Shown piece after piece: positions 28,669-37,083 of a stretch of 64,000 nucleotides of DNA. The DNA lies in NCBI GenBank assembly GCA_017553545.1, contig JAFZKT010000016.1, positions 1 to 64,000 of the forward strand, written 5' to 3'. The number at the start of each line of letters is the position of its first letter. Within the stretch, counting starts at the first letter, position 1. A program made the translations under genes and the position numbers. The notes under the pieces were generated by a model. The model saw only the letters and a program-made list of their open reading frames with translations, searched no databases and was not told the origin of the DNA. This DNA comes from Bacteroidales bacterium. Its GTDB lineage: Bacteria > Bacteroidota > Bacteroidia > Bacteroidales > UBA932.

Positions 28669-29786
28669 TTAACTCTTTAACATTAAGCCATCACAAGATA
28701 TGCGATATGATTTATCATCCAAAAACCCAATATAATATCGCTTAATCTCAATACCGTTTTCTATCTCTTGTTCGTAGAAATGACAACTAATCTTCTCAAA
28801 AAGAGGAGTAATGAATACCATTCTTCGCTCATATGAATAGGCGCCCCATTTTTCTCCATCACGGATAAAAAAAACAGATTCATCCCATTTATCTCGTCCG
28901 TTTTCATGAGTAATATTTGGGATAATTTCATCGTATCGTGCAGATAGTACAATCCCATCATCGGGGTTCCATATCCCAAACTTCCCATTTTTTTTACGAT
29001 ATAACAAAACGAACGCAAATCAAGGAACTCGTCATGATCATACTCGAACGATGTCACTTCTTCAGCCTGATAATCATCTAACCACGAATAATTGCGAAAT
29101 AAGACATTTCCCCCTTCAATAATTGGATATGGTTCACCCACATCTCGCATAATATCTTTTATTCCAATGTATTCAGGCAAAATAGAAGGATACCCTGAAA
29201 AAAAGGAATACTCCCCATGTTTGGTTTCAGAATAGCAATATAAATCCCAACGAGACCCATATTGAGCCGCGATATAGCGATTTTCACCATATACGAACGA
29301 TTCATACGCTGGAGGAACAACGAGTTGAGTTATTTCTCCTTTTCTTAATAAACCATATAGCCTTTTATCTCCAATAACACCTACCAAATAGAATAAACTA
29401 AAGCATGGATGTATATAAGGACACTCTGACATTGGAACCTTTTCGATGAAAAAAGAATCAAAAGCTAGAGTCATATTCTTAAGCGCGGAGTTGGAGAAAT
29501 CCTGTTTAAGACTTCTGAAATCTACGATTGTCCTAAAGTGGTCTAGGCTCAATCCCATCACTTCTCCTTCACTGGAGCGAAGCACATGAATATCAAGGCC
29601 AATGAACTCAATCGTTTTGATACACCCCATAACTAGCCTCGGATCTCCAATGACCTTTTCACTTAGGAGAATATCATATGTGGCACTTTCTTCATTAAAG
29701 GACAGAGAATAATATTCATTATTAAGGTAAAAATGATTTGTGTACTGACTCATAACATCAAGTGCGTGGTGATAATGATTAAACAA
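28669..29786 (-). pseudogene. WG-repeat-like protein gene split by a frameshift in an A8 run
   Basis: Two minus-strand frames abut: residues from 29786 down to about 28996, then a second frame down to 28669. Adding one base in the run of eight A (plus strand T at 28988-28995) gives a continuous protein of about 370 aa through YIVKKNGKFGIWNPDDG, a typical WG-repeat motif (earlier ones include KRLYGLLRKGEITQLVVPPAYESFVYG and SRWDLYCY). Start may be 29786 or the MSQYTN at 29753. The gene is AT-rich with codon use unlike its neighbours, suggesting transfer. The shift may be mutation, phase variation or a sequencing error. Confidence 0.65.
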
Positions 29787-30370
29787 GAAAAATCAAATGA
29801 AGGGCTGTTGGATAAATATAACCGATTCATTGACGGCAACGTTACTGATTTCGCATGCATTATTCGAGCCTTCCATCACGAAATGCCGCCAAAAGTAGAT
29901 TTGGAAGATCGAACCACCTCAGAAAGCGGTTGTTTAGTTGGTAAAAAACAATATTGGAGCATATATCTCCGTATCAGCATCTAGCAATCTTATATCATGA
30001 TTCTGCATTTCCGGTCCATTTCTTTGGACATGAGCAGCGTGTACCCAAGAGGTATTCTTCATATATATTTTATCATTTAGCAAATGTACAAATGTCGTCT
30101 TGGAATTCCAACAGAAAAATATACAAAGTATTACACAGCCCCCACTTCGGCTGGAATAAATGGGGGATGTAGCGAAAGTTTTATAAACGTGTAGTCATAT
30201 AGAAGTTTTTTTGCTTATCTTTCTCACCTTGTCGATTGCTTAGTCAGGACCAATTCCCTTGAAAAACTGTCCTGGCTGGGTGCTGAAGCACCTGCTCAAG
30301 ACCTGATTCTGCCGAATCTTGTCTTGAGCAGGTGCCAATCTAAAGTAATATTACTATCTTGCGCCCTGTA
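29787..30370. other. AT-rich region with no convincing gene
   Basis: About 580 nt. Short plus-strand frames (29733-29984 and 29954-30172) lack recognisable motifs and one runs antisense to the WG-repeat gene. The right end carries the second structured repeat (30243-30335) just upstream of the DUF4234-like gene. Confidence 0.5.
30243..30335 (+). repeat. Structured repeat, copy 2 (right flank of AT-rich island)
   Basis: Contains two hairpins: CAGGAC/GTCCTG with an 18-nt loop, and a perfect 15-bp stem (30288-30302 with 30321-30335, GCACCTGCTCAAGAC) whose loop holds an inner GATTC-TGCC-GAATC hairpin. No T-run follows, so it is not an obvious intrinsic terminator. Confidence 0.75.
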
Positions 30371-30754
30371 ATGAGATTTCGTCACACCAATCGCCCCGGT
30401 TTTGTTTTCGGCCTTGTAGATTTCTGCACGGCCGGACTGTTCTTCCTGTTCTATATGCCCCTGAGCGGCCTGCAGGATGAACTGGACGAAATCCTGGGCC
30501 ATCGAACCCTCCGCTACTGGAAAGCCTATCTGCTGGGCATTCCCACGTTGTTCATCTATCCGCTTGTCTGGATGGCACGCATCGCAGAAGAACTCAAAGC
30601 CAAGGCTCTTAAAATGGGCATCGAAGGTCCCCACACCTCCTGGTGGCACATGTTCGGCTGGAACACTTTTGGCCTCCTTCTCCTGGGCCCCGCCGTCGCC
30701 ACCAAACGCTTCTTCGACACCTTGAATGCCATCGAGCGGCAGATTAATGGATAG
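30371..30754 (+). CDS. DUF4234-like membrane protein
   Basis: A 127-residue protein with three hydrophobic segments (VDFCTAGLFFLFYMPL; YLLGIPTLFIYPLVWMARI; WNTFGLLLLGPAVATKRFF) in the arrangement of DUF4234 proteins, whose function is unknown. The ATG at 30371 was chosen; a TTG at 30359 in the same frame is possible. A weak -7-like TATCTTGC lies just upstream. The stop is followed at once by the promoter of a candidate sRNA. Confidence 0.7.
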   Translation: MRFRHTNRPGFVFGLVDFCTAGLFFLFYMPLSGLQDELDEILGHRTLRYWKAYLLGIPTLFIYPLVWMARIAEELKAKALKMGIEGPHTSWWHMFGWNTFGLLLLGPAVATKRFFDTLNAIERQING

Positions 30755-30763
30755 GGGAGTTTT

Positions 30764-30794
30764 TTTGCATTTTCAAGAAAAACAGTTACCCTTG
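30764..30794 (+). promoter_or_regulatory. Promoter of candidate sRNA
   Basis: TTTG (30764-30767), 19-nt spacer, TACCCTTG (30787-30794; one mismatch to TAnnTTTG). The predicted start is near 30800. Confidence 0.65.
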
Positions 30795-30798
30795 CAGT

Positions 30799-30938
30799 GG
30801 TATTGTAAGACGCGGTCTTGAGGGCTGTTCACTGCGTGCAGAAGTCCCCGCCTAGGCTGGGCCCACCTTTGGGTAAACCGGAACTGTGCATGACTGAGGC
30901 AAGTATAAGAGGCACCATTTTCAGTGGTGCCTCTTTTC
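30799..30938 (+). ncRNA. Candidate small RNA of about 140 nt
   Basis: Bounded by a near-consensus promoter and a strong intrinsic terminator, with no plausible protein in between. Local hairpins include AAGAC-GCG-GTCTT near its start and CCCA-CCTT-TGGG in the middle. It lacks the SRP Alu/GGAA signature and I cannot place it in a known family; a 6S-like RNA is possible but unproven. Confidence 0.5.
30907..30938 (+). terminator. Intrinsic terminator
   Basis: Perfect 11-bp stem AAGAGGCACCA/TGGTGCCTCTT, 7-nt loop, and a T-rich tail (TTTTCATT). Confidence 0.85.
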
Positions 30939-31316
30939 ATTCTACTTCCAGCGCTGTAATACATTTTTCGGGTCAAGTGCAAAATCCTGTGTTGCAGACA
31001 GTCCACGCTATTACACCTTTCCCCGCGCGTAGCCCGGAAAACCGCGGGACACGTGTATGGGCTTGGGCCGAAGGCCCGGCACCCGACCCCCGAATGAATT
31101 TGTGCCGCCCCACTCCCGCTCGGGCAGGTGATGAGGCTGCAGGAAGCACCGCACGGAGGTGGGGGTTCCCCAAAAAGAGCACTGTTGTTTGGACGCGGGC
31201 GTAGGTCTCCGCGTGCAGGACGAGCGGCCAAATGACAGTGCCGGCAAGCCGTCAGGCGCGGCAGGGGGCGTCAGCCCCTGGCACTCCCTCCGAATATGGC
31301 ACCTACCCGCCCCTGT

Positions 31317-31485
31317 TTGGACCTGGTCCAACGGCCAGCACGTGGGAGCATAAAAATATGGCGAAAATTTGGGTTCAGCCGTGCTCCAGCACAGGAGAGC
31401 GTGAAAATTAGCCAAAAAGTTGGGCTCAGACGTGCTGCCACCGGGTTAGCTGGACTAGGTCCACAACATCGCTGGACCTGGTCCA
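31317..31485. repeat. Cluster of TGGACC(W)GGTCCA palindromes and a 40-nt direct repeat
   Basis: Palindromes at 31317-31331, 31451-31463 and 31473-31485 share TGGAC-N3-GTCCA. Between them two 40-nt units (31346-31385 and 31397-31436) agree at 31 of 40 positions. Confidence 0.65.
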
Positions 31486-31758
31486 CCTCGTTCCCTCTGG
31501 CGACACTATCTTGGGCCATAGCGTGTTGCACGGGGGAGCGCCACGCGTTACCATATACTTAAACACAGGGTTTTACCCCTGACCCCTTTTTTTACTTCTT
31601 CAGGCGTGTCGCCGCGAGGAATCTCTTGATTGTCAATACACATAGTGATTTCGTTTAAAGTTAAACATTAATAAATGATTTCAAGGCCGCAGTGTGGCCA
31701 CAAGATTCATTATGATTCGGCATACTCTTTGCCAAAAAACCGGGAAAACAAATCTTCT

Positions 31759-32622
31759 ATGCAAAAAATACTGCTTCTTGCATCCCTGCTTTTTCCCAGT
31801 CTTCTCTATGCGCAGGGTCTGATTTCCATTAAAGGCCGAATCGTTAACGAACAGGGAGAGCCTGTCGAGTATGTGCACGTGGGCATGCCCAAGAAGCAGA
31901 TAGGCACGGTATCAACCTACGACGGCCGATTCGAACTCTCCGTTCCGGCGGATACCCTTGAATTCCACCACGTTGCGTATCAATCGGCCTATTTCCCAGT
32001 TGTCGGGCCAAGGGAGGACGTGCTGATTGTAATGAAGGATGCAGAGCTGCCTCCGGCGGTCTTCATCGGCGGAAAAACAAAAGAGAAATACCTCCTCCGT
32101 TCCGGAGCAAAACTCTCGGACAGCATGGCAAGGGGAGACTTCTACCACCCCGACGGCGAGGTCAAGGGAATTGAAGTCGGCTCGATAGCCAACGTTCGGA
32201 AGCCTTTTCAGGTAAAGGACATCTTTTTCTCCGTTTACGCCAATTACATCCCGGGATGCGTCGCTTCCATCAATATCTATCGCATAGAAGGGGACCCGGA
32301 ATCGTTCGTCAACGTCCTTCATCGGCCCATCTATTTCAGAATTGTACAGGCCGATACTCCAAAGCATTACGACGTTAAGCCGGACGACGTAATTCTCCTT
32401 GATCCGGGCCGATATTTCATTGCTTTCGCCATTGTGGACTGCGACGCCGACGCGCTGCGTCAATACCAGTCCACTCCCGCCTCCGAGCGCGATCCGCTGG
32501 CGATGCACCTCTTTACGTCCATCTACATGAAAAGCAGCTATCAGCGCGATGTCGCCCTCGGTGAACTCCGCCACCTTCCTGTTAACATTGGCGTTGCGGT
32601 GAAGGGGTTGGAGTATCAATAG
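31759..32622 (+). CDS. Secreted protein with carboxypeptidase regulatory-like domain
   Basis: A 287-residue protein with signal peptide MQKILLLASLLFPSLLYAQG, then a CarboxypepD_reg-like beta-sandwich (about 22-105: IKGRIVNEQGEPVEYVHVGMPKKQIGTVSTYDGRFELSVPADTLEFHHVAYQ), the module found at the start of TonB-dependent transporters and many surface proteins of Bacteroidetes. The C-terminal half is an unrecognised beta-rich region. The start at 31759 was chosen by the signal peptide and by similarity to the truncated copy at 27661. Monocistronic by appearance. Confidence 0.8.
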   Translation: MQKILLLASLLFPSLLYAQGLISIKGRIVNEQGEPVEYVHVGMPKKQIGTVSTYDGRFELSVPADTLEFHHVAYQSAYFPVVGPREDVLIVMKDAELPPAVFIGGKTKEKYLLRSGAKLSDSMARGDFYHPDGEVKGIEVGSIANVRKPFQVKDIFFSVYANYIPGCVASINIYRIEGDPESFVNVLHRPIYFRIVQADTPKHYDVKPDDVILLDPGRYFIAFAIVDCDADALRQYQSTPASERDPLAMHLFTSIYMKSSYQRDVALGELRHLPVNIGVAVKGLEYQ

Positions 32623-32671
32623 ATGTCAAATAATACGTTGCGTTAAATATTTCTTTTGTCACGAGATTCCC

Positions 32672-32702
32672 ATTGGATTGTTTAGAGAAATGACTATCTT
32701 TG
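32672..32702 (+). promoter_or_regulatory. Promoter of the gene at 32767
   Basis: ATTG (32672-32675), 19-nt spacer, TATCTTTG (32695-32702). Confidence 0.6.
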
Positions 32703-32766
32703 AGTTTCGGCATCCGTTAATGGTTTGTTAATCAGTTTTTAATCTGTTATTTAGCTCAAAAACATT

Positions 32767-33282
32767 ATGAGAGAGAGAGTAAAACAATTCTTGGAAGAAG
32801 CGAAGGCGAAGGAAAAAGAAGCCCGGAAGAGAGAAAGAGATATTTTTTTGATTTCCATCGGGCTGACTGAAGACCCGGAGAGGACTCAGAAGCTTTATTG
32901 CGACCATTATGACCCCCCTTATACTCTCTGGGACTCTGAAAAAGGGCAATACTATTACAATGCGCCAATTCCGCTGGAAGTGACGGATGAAGAATACGAG
33001 GAGCTCAAGAAATATGGCCAGTATAAAAAAGCCGGAGATGCTTCAGATAGTCTCTTAGACCCTGGCGCGGAAAAGACATTAAATATCCTTAACACGCTGA
33101 TGCTAGTGACCGCCATACTAGGTGTAATTGTTCTTTTTTACAAGGCCCTCAATTCCGGGCTGTTCATTTATTTCATTGCTCCTGTTGGAGTGTTTATTAC
33201 ATATCTGGCGTTTTGGGCAATGATTAAAGTGTACATCAATATCTCTCAAAACTTACACGAGATTAATCGAAAAATTAAATAA
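32767..33282 (+). CDS. Small membrane protein of unknown function
   Basis: 171 residues. The N-terminus is a charged helix, probably coiled coil (ERVKQFLEEAKAKEKEARKRERD). A soluble middle follows, then two membrane segments near the C-terminus (about 111-131 and 135-155). No family recognised. It is preceded by a good promoter and followed after 10 nt by another membrane protein gene, so the next two genes may be in its operon. Confidence 0.7.
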   Translation: MRERVKQFLEEAKAKEKEARKRERDIFLISIGLTEDPERTQKLYCDHYDPPYTLWDSEKGQYYYNAPIPLEVTDEEYEELKKYGQYKKAGDASDSLLDPGAEKTLNILNTLMLVTAILGVIVLFYKALNSGLFIYFIAPVGVFITYLAFWAMIKVYINISQNLHEINRKIK

Positions 33283-33292
33283 AGGCGCATAT

Positions 33293-34270
33293 ATGCAAAC
33301 GCAGAAATACTGGGGCAAAACCATTGCGTCCTTCCTGCTGGTCCTGTTCACGATGCCGCTGGGGCATGCGCTGATGCGGGTTATGGAAGATACCATGAGC
33401 GTTACGGCACTCCATTACAGCGCTTTCGCGATGGGGGCTGTGGGTCTGGCCATCGCCATTGGGGGCGTCTTCGTGAAAGGGGATGTGAAGCAAACGATGA
33501 TGGGACTTTTCGGCGGCCTGCTTTTCTGGACCGGCTGGGTGGAGTTCCTCTTCGGGTACTTTGCGGCAAGGTTCGGCGTGCACTATGACCTGGTGGGTTC
33601 CGGCATCGTCCAGACCACCACGGAGTATGTGAACGGCATCGGCGTGAATCACGAAATGCTCATCAACGGTATTCCGGTGGGGGATTATACGGCGGCCGAT
33701 TTAAAAGCGCTCCGCGGGTCCCGTCCGGAGTACCTCATTATGCCCGCTTCCTTTGGATTCTGGGTAATGTTCATCGTCCTGTATCTGTTCGGCAGCAAGA
33801 CCGGATGTCATGCGCTGAACTGGCTCCAGAAGGTTTTCTTCGGCCCGAAACGCGAGGAGATCGTGCCCAATAATATGAGCCGTCACACGGCCATCACCAC
33901 CTTCGAGGAACTGAACGTGATGATGTGGACCTGCTATCTGCTGCTGATGTTCGTCTATGACCCGGTGTTCCTGGGAGATCACCATCCCGTGACCATCGCC
34001 ATTGCCATCGGCTGTCTCATTGGATCGGCCTTTATGTTTAGGTACGAATTGAAATTAGGCGGCTGGGGCCCGAATATCCGGATGGCCATCTCCACTGTTG
34101 TGGTGTTCTGGACTTTCGTGGAAGTGTTCGCCCGGAACAAGATCCTGACTGAATTCTGGGTGAGCCCCCTTCAGCACATCCCCGAGATGGTAAGCATTCT
34201 CGTATGCTTCATCGCCCTTGGCGTGTTTGTTGTTATTAAATCTGCAAGAAACAAGAAAACGAAAGCATGA
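33293..34270 (+). CDS. Polytopic membrane protein of unknown function
   Basis: 325 residues with about eight hydrophobic segments (for example TIASFLLVLFTMPLGHALM, FWVMFIVLYLFGS, PVTIAIAIGCLIGSAFMF, MVSILVCFIALGVFVVIKS) and a lysine-rich C-terminus. No transporter signature recognised. Ten nt separate it from the preceding gene, and its stop overlaps the start of the repeat protein downstream (ATGA), so all three are probably one operon. Confidence 0.7.
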   Translation: MQTQKYWGKTIASFLLVLFTMPLGHALMRVMEDTMSVTALHYSAFAMGAVGLAIAIGGVFVKGDVKQTMMGLFGGLLFWTGWVEFLFGYFAARFGVHYDLVGSGIVQTTTEYVNGIGVNHEMLINGIPVGDYTAADLKALRGSRPEYLIMPASFGFWVMFIVLYLFGSKTGCHALNWLQKVFFGPKREEIVPNNMSRHTAITTFEELNVMMWTCYLLLMFVYDPVFLGDHHPVTIAIAIGCLIGSAFMFRYELKLGGWGPNIRMAISTVVVFWTFVEVFARNKILTEFWVSPLQHIPEMVSILVCFIALGVFVVIKSARNKKTKA

Positions 34271-34674
34271 AAAAGATTCTGTTCATATTGACCTCGCTCC
34301 TGCTGATGCTGCCGGCTTTTACGGCAGGGGCGCAGCGGGTGACGGACGGCAACTACAGGACGGTTGCCCATATTAAGTCGGACGGGACCATCCAGGACGA
34401 CAATTACAGGACCATCGGCCACATCAAGTCCGACGGAACCGTACAGGATTCGAATTACCGGACGGTGGGACACCTCAAGAGCGACGGAACGGTGCAGGAC
34501 TCGAATTACAGGACCGTGGGCCATATCAAGTCCGACGGTACCATCCAGGACGGGAACTACCGTACGGTTGGCCACATTAAGGACGACGGCACCGTACAGG
34601 ATTCGAATTACCGCACAATCGGCCACGCGGATGGCATTCCGAAAGCCTGGGTGGCCTGGTTCTTTTTCTTCTAG
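34267..34674 (+). CDS. Secreted protein of six 17-residue repeats
   Basis: 135 residues: signal peptide MKKILFILTSLLLMLPAFTAGAQ, then units starting at Asn29, 46, 63, 80, 97 and 114 with consensus NYRTxGHIKSDGTxQDx, ending in a short tail AWVAWFFFF. The design recalls the small repetitive five-fold beta-flower type proteins known structurally from Bacteroides; that link is by resemblance only. It overlaps the upstream membrane protein gene by 4 nt, suggesting a functional partner. Confidence 0.8.
   Translation: MKKILFILTSLLLMLPAFTAGAQRVTDGNYRTVAHIKSDGTIQDDNYRTIGHIKSDGTVQDSNYRTVGHLKSDGTVQDSNYRTVGHIKSDGTIQDGNYRTVGHIKDDGTVQDSNYRTIGHADGIPKAWVAWFFFF
34351..34641 (+). repeat. 51-bp tandem repeats within the coding sequence
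   Basis: Five to six units of 51 bp with strong nucleotide similarity (AATTACAGGACC, GACGGAACCGTACAGGA and similar cores), coding the 17-residue repeats. Such an array can gain or lose units by slippage. Confidence 0.8.
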
Positions 34675-34675
34675 T

Positions 34676-35890
34676 TTAGTTGAAGAAGCCGGGGATGTGG
34701 AAAATGCTCCGGTGTTCATTCTTTTCCTGGAGCTTTGACAGTTCCTGGGCTTGTTCGTCGACCTGCTTTTTAAGCGTTTCCACCTCTGCGGACATGGCAT
34801 CCAGCCGGTCCATGAGCAAATCTATCACTTTGGCATTGTCGGCCAATTCCTTGTCCGTGCGGTCGTAGATATCATTAATGATGGAGTTCATCTGCGTTTG
34901 GCTCATCCCGAACGCATGCTCCGTGATGGAGATCTGCTTCTCCTTGATGTGTGCCTTGGCGGCTTTTTCCAGGAACACGATGCGCATGCTGTCCGTAAGG
35001 GGTTCGCCGGATACGGAGACATCCATGTGCCTTCCTTTGACCGTAAAGTCATAAATATAAGTGCGAGGCCCCACCATGCGGTTGTTTTCCACAAAATCCC
35101 GGGCGTTTCGCTCGAAATTGTTCTCCCGCACCATGTTGAATGCACTCCAGATACTGGGGATAAGCACGACCGCCAGAATGATGGCAATGATGATTCTGCG
35201 CTTTTTGGCCACGGAATGGGAAATCCCGGAAGCCTTCTGGAATTTCAGGTACAATACCATCAGATAGGTAGCCAGGGCGATGAATACGCTGTTGATCACG
35301 AACAGATACAGCGCTCCGAAGAAGAAGTGCATGTCGGCGTGCGCCAGACCATAACCGGCCGTGCAAAGCGGCGGCATGAGGGCGGTGGCAATGGCAACGC
35401 CGGACAGTACCGTTCCGCGCTCCTTGCGGCTGTTTTCCAGGATGCCGGCCAGACCGCCGAAGAAAGCGATGAGCACATCGTAAATGGTAGGGGAGGTGCG
35501 CGCTTCCAGCTCCGTGGGGTTCACCAGCGCCAGCGGCGACAGCATGAAGAACAGGGTGGAAGCGATGAGCGAAATCACCACCATCACCAGCAGGTTCTTG
35601 GCCGACAGCCGCAGCAGATCCGTGTCGTTTGTCCCCAGCGAAAGACCAACGCCGATGATAGGTCCCATCAGCGGGGAAACCAACATGGCGCCGATGATCA
35701 CCGCCGTAGAATTCACATTGAGGCCGACGGAAGCCAGGACAATGGCGAAGGCCAGGATCCAGACGTTGGGACCGCGGAACCAGATGGCGTTTTTGATTCG
35801 CTCGGCCGCATCTTTTGTATCTACGTGAACGCCGATGTTGATATAGCGCCTGAAAAGGATCTTCAGGTAGTCTATGAAAGTCTTGAACAT
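34676..35890 (-). CDS. DUF389 (TIGR00341-type) membrane protein
   Basis: 404 residues. An N-terminal soluble segment is followed by the DUF389 membrane domain with VNSTAVIIGAMLVSPLMGPIIGVGLSLG and five to six helices, then a C-terminal soluble part ending in a coiled coil (MDRLDAMSAEVETLKKQVDEQAQELSKLQEK). The family function is unknown. It is last in the serB-to-DUF389 run, two bases after the rmuC stop, and converges with the repeat-protein gene. Confidence 0.88.
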   Translation of the reverse strand: MFKTFIDYLKILFRRYINIGVHVDTKDAAERIKNAIWFRGPNVWILAFAIVLASVGLNVNSTAVIIGAMLVSPLMGPIIGVGLSLGTNDTDLLRLSAKNLLVMVVISLIASTLFFMLSPLALVNPTELEARTSPTIYDVLIAFFGGLAGILENSRKERGTVLSGVAIATALMPPLCTAGYGLAHADMHFFFGALYLFVINSVFIALATYLMVLYLKFQKASGISHSVAKKRRIIIAIILAVVLIPSIWSAFNMVRENNFERNARDFVENNRMVGPRTYIYDFTVKGRHMDVSVSGEPLTDSMRIVFLEKAAKAHIKEKQISITEHAFGMSQTQMNSIINDIYDRTDKELADNAKVIDLLMDRLDAMSAEVETLKKQVDEQAQELSKLQEKNEHRSIFHIPGFFN

Positions 35891-35892
35891 GG

Positions 35893-37083
35893 CTATTGCT
35901 CTATTTCAGGTATTTCTTTGTTGGTCTTGGGAACGCCCAGTTTCAGCAGCTGATGCGCGCTCACCAGGATGGACTGGCCGGAATCCGCAATCTTGGCCGA
36001 ACAGGCATCGTACTGCTTCATGGCCTCTTCCAGCTTTTTACCCATAGCGGCATGCGCCTTGGTGAAATCCGCCACCCGGTCTATCATGGTCTGGGCCGCC
36101 TTGATGATTTTCTCCTGGTTGCGAACCTGGTCGAAATTCGTCCAGGCCACGCGGATCATCCTGAGAAAAGGCATCAGCGTCTCTTCCGTGGTAATGAGCA
36201 CGCCCTGTTTATAGGCTTCCTGGAAGATATTGGGATCCAGCGTTTTAGCCAGCTGAAGCGCCCCGTAGTTGGGGATGAACATAATCACGTAGTCCAGCGT
36301 CTTGTAGCCTTTGCGGATATAACTCTGGTAGCTCTTGCCGGAGAGGCTCTTTATTTGCGTTTTAATGGCCTGCAGATTGCGTTTGGCGGCATCTTCCTTC
36401 ACGACCGGGTCTTCGCTTGCAAAATAGTCGGAAAGGGCCGACAGGGAAGTTTTGGCATCCACAACCACTTCTGTCCTGTCCGGATAGTGCAGGATATAGT
36501 CCGGACGCATCCTGTTGCCGCTGTCGTCATTGTAAATGATGGCGCCATGTTCGTCCCGCAGGGTTTCTTCCTTGTCGAAATCCCTTCCTTCTTCCATGCC
36601 TTCGGCCACCAGCATATTGTAGAGAATGGTCTCGCCCCAGATGCCGGTCATCTTGTTCTGGCCTTTCAGGGCCTGGGCCAGGTTGTCGGCCTTGCTGCCG
36701 ATGGCGGTAGTCTGGTCCTGCAGGTGCTTTACTGCCTGCTCTACGGCCGTTTTCAGGCTGGCGTTGCCCTCCGTCTGGGTGCGTTTCTGCGCTTCGAAAC
36801 TCTCCTGCATTGCCTTCAGGTCCTTGCCCAGCGGGCCGGCCAGGTTGCGGAAGGTTTCTTCGGCCTTTTTCTGGAGGGCCTCCTCCCGCTGCTGAAGGAG
36901 TTTTTCCGTTTCCGCCGTCAATTGTCCGCGCACGGCTTCCAACTGCGTGGTGAAATTCTCCTGCTGCATCTGCAGGAGTTTCTCGTTGTTTTGACGGGTG
37001 AGACGCTCGCGCATCCACAGAATCAGAAAGACAAGGGCTGCCACAATGGCTATGACCAGGGCGATGATCAGATAGGTATTCAT
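35893..37083 (-). CDS. rmuC: DNA recombination protein RmuC
   Basis: 396 residues: N-terminal membrane anchor (LIIALVIAIVAALVFLILWM), a long coiled coil (about 30-130), and the RmuC nuclease-like domain (GIWGETILYNMLVAEGMEEGRDFDKEE ... RPDYILHYPDRTEVVVDAKTSL ... YVIMFIPNYGAL). RmuC limits recombination at inverted repeats in E. coli, which fits a genome rich in palindromes. Its start overlaps the baiN stop by 4 nt. Confidence 0.95.
   Translation of the reverse strand: MNTYLIIALVIAIVAALVFLILWMRERLTRQNNEKLLQMQQENFTTQLEAVRGQLTAETEKLLQQREEALQKKAEETFRNLAGPLGKDLKAMQESFEAQKRTQTEGNASLKTAVEQAVKHLQDQTTAIGSKADNLAQALKGQNKMTGIWGETILYNMLVAEGMEEGRDFDKEETLRDEHGAIIYNDDSGNRMRPDYILHYPDRTEVVVDAKTSLSALSDYFASEDPVVKEDAAKRNLQAIKTQIKSLSGKSYQSYIRKGYKTLDYVIMFIPNYGALQLAKTLDPNIFQEAYKQGVLITTEETLMPFLRMIRVAWTNFDQVRNQEKIIKAAQTMIDRVADFTKAHAAMGKKLEEAMKQYDACSAKIADSGQSILVSAHQLLKLGVPKTNKEIPEIEQ

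Larger units (their letters stand above)
30755..31758. other. 1-kb intergenic region with sRNA candidate and repeat block
   Basis: The left 180 nt hold a promoter, a candidate sRNA and a terminator. From 30939 to about 31560 the sequence is GC-rich, non-coding and full of short palindromes and imperfect repeats. The last 200 nt are AT-rich and include the promoter region of the gene at 31759, shared with its truncated paralog. Open frames here have no protein-like composition. Confidence 0.6.

Noticed and set aside
29733..30172. Two short plus-strand frames in the AT-rich island
   Set aside because: No motif, no promoter or ribosome site, one partly antisense to the WG-repeat gene; kept only as a note in the region entry.
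30799..30938. Reading the candidate sRNA as SRP (4.5S) RNA
   Set aside because: The conserved GGAA tetraloop with its asymmetric loop is missing on both strands.
30773..31562. Several open frames of 60-150 codons on both strands in the repeat block
   Set aside because: They arise from GC-rich palindromic DNA; the translations are Pro/Arg/Gly-rich and show no conserved protein pattern.
34351..34641. Possible CRISPR array
   Set aside because: The 51-bp units are contiguous, without unique spacers, and form an open coding sequence with a signal peptide; no cas genes are in the window.
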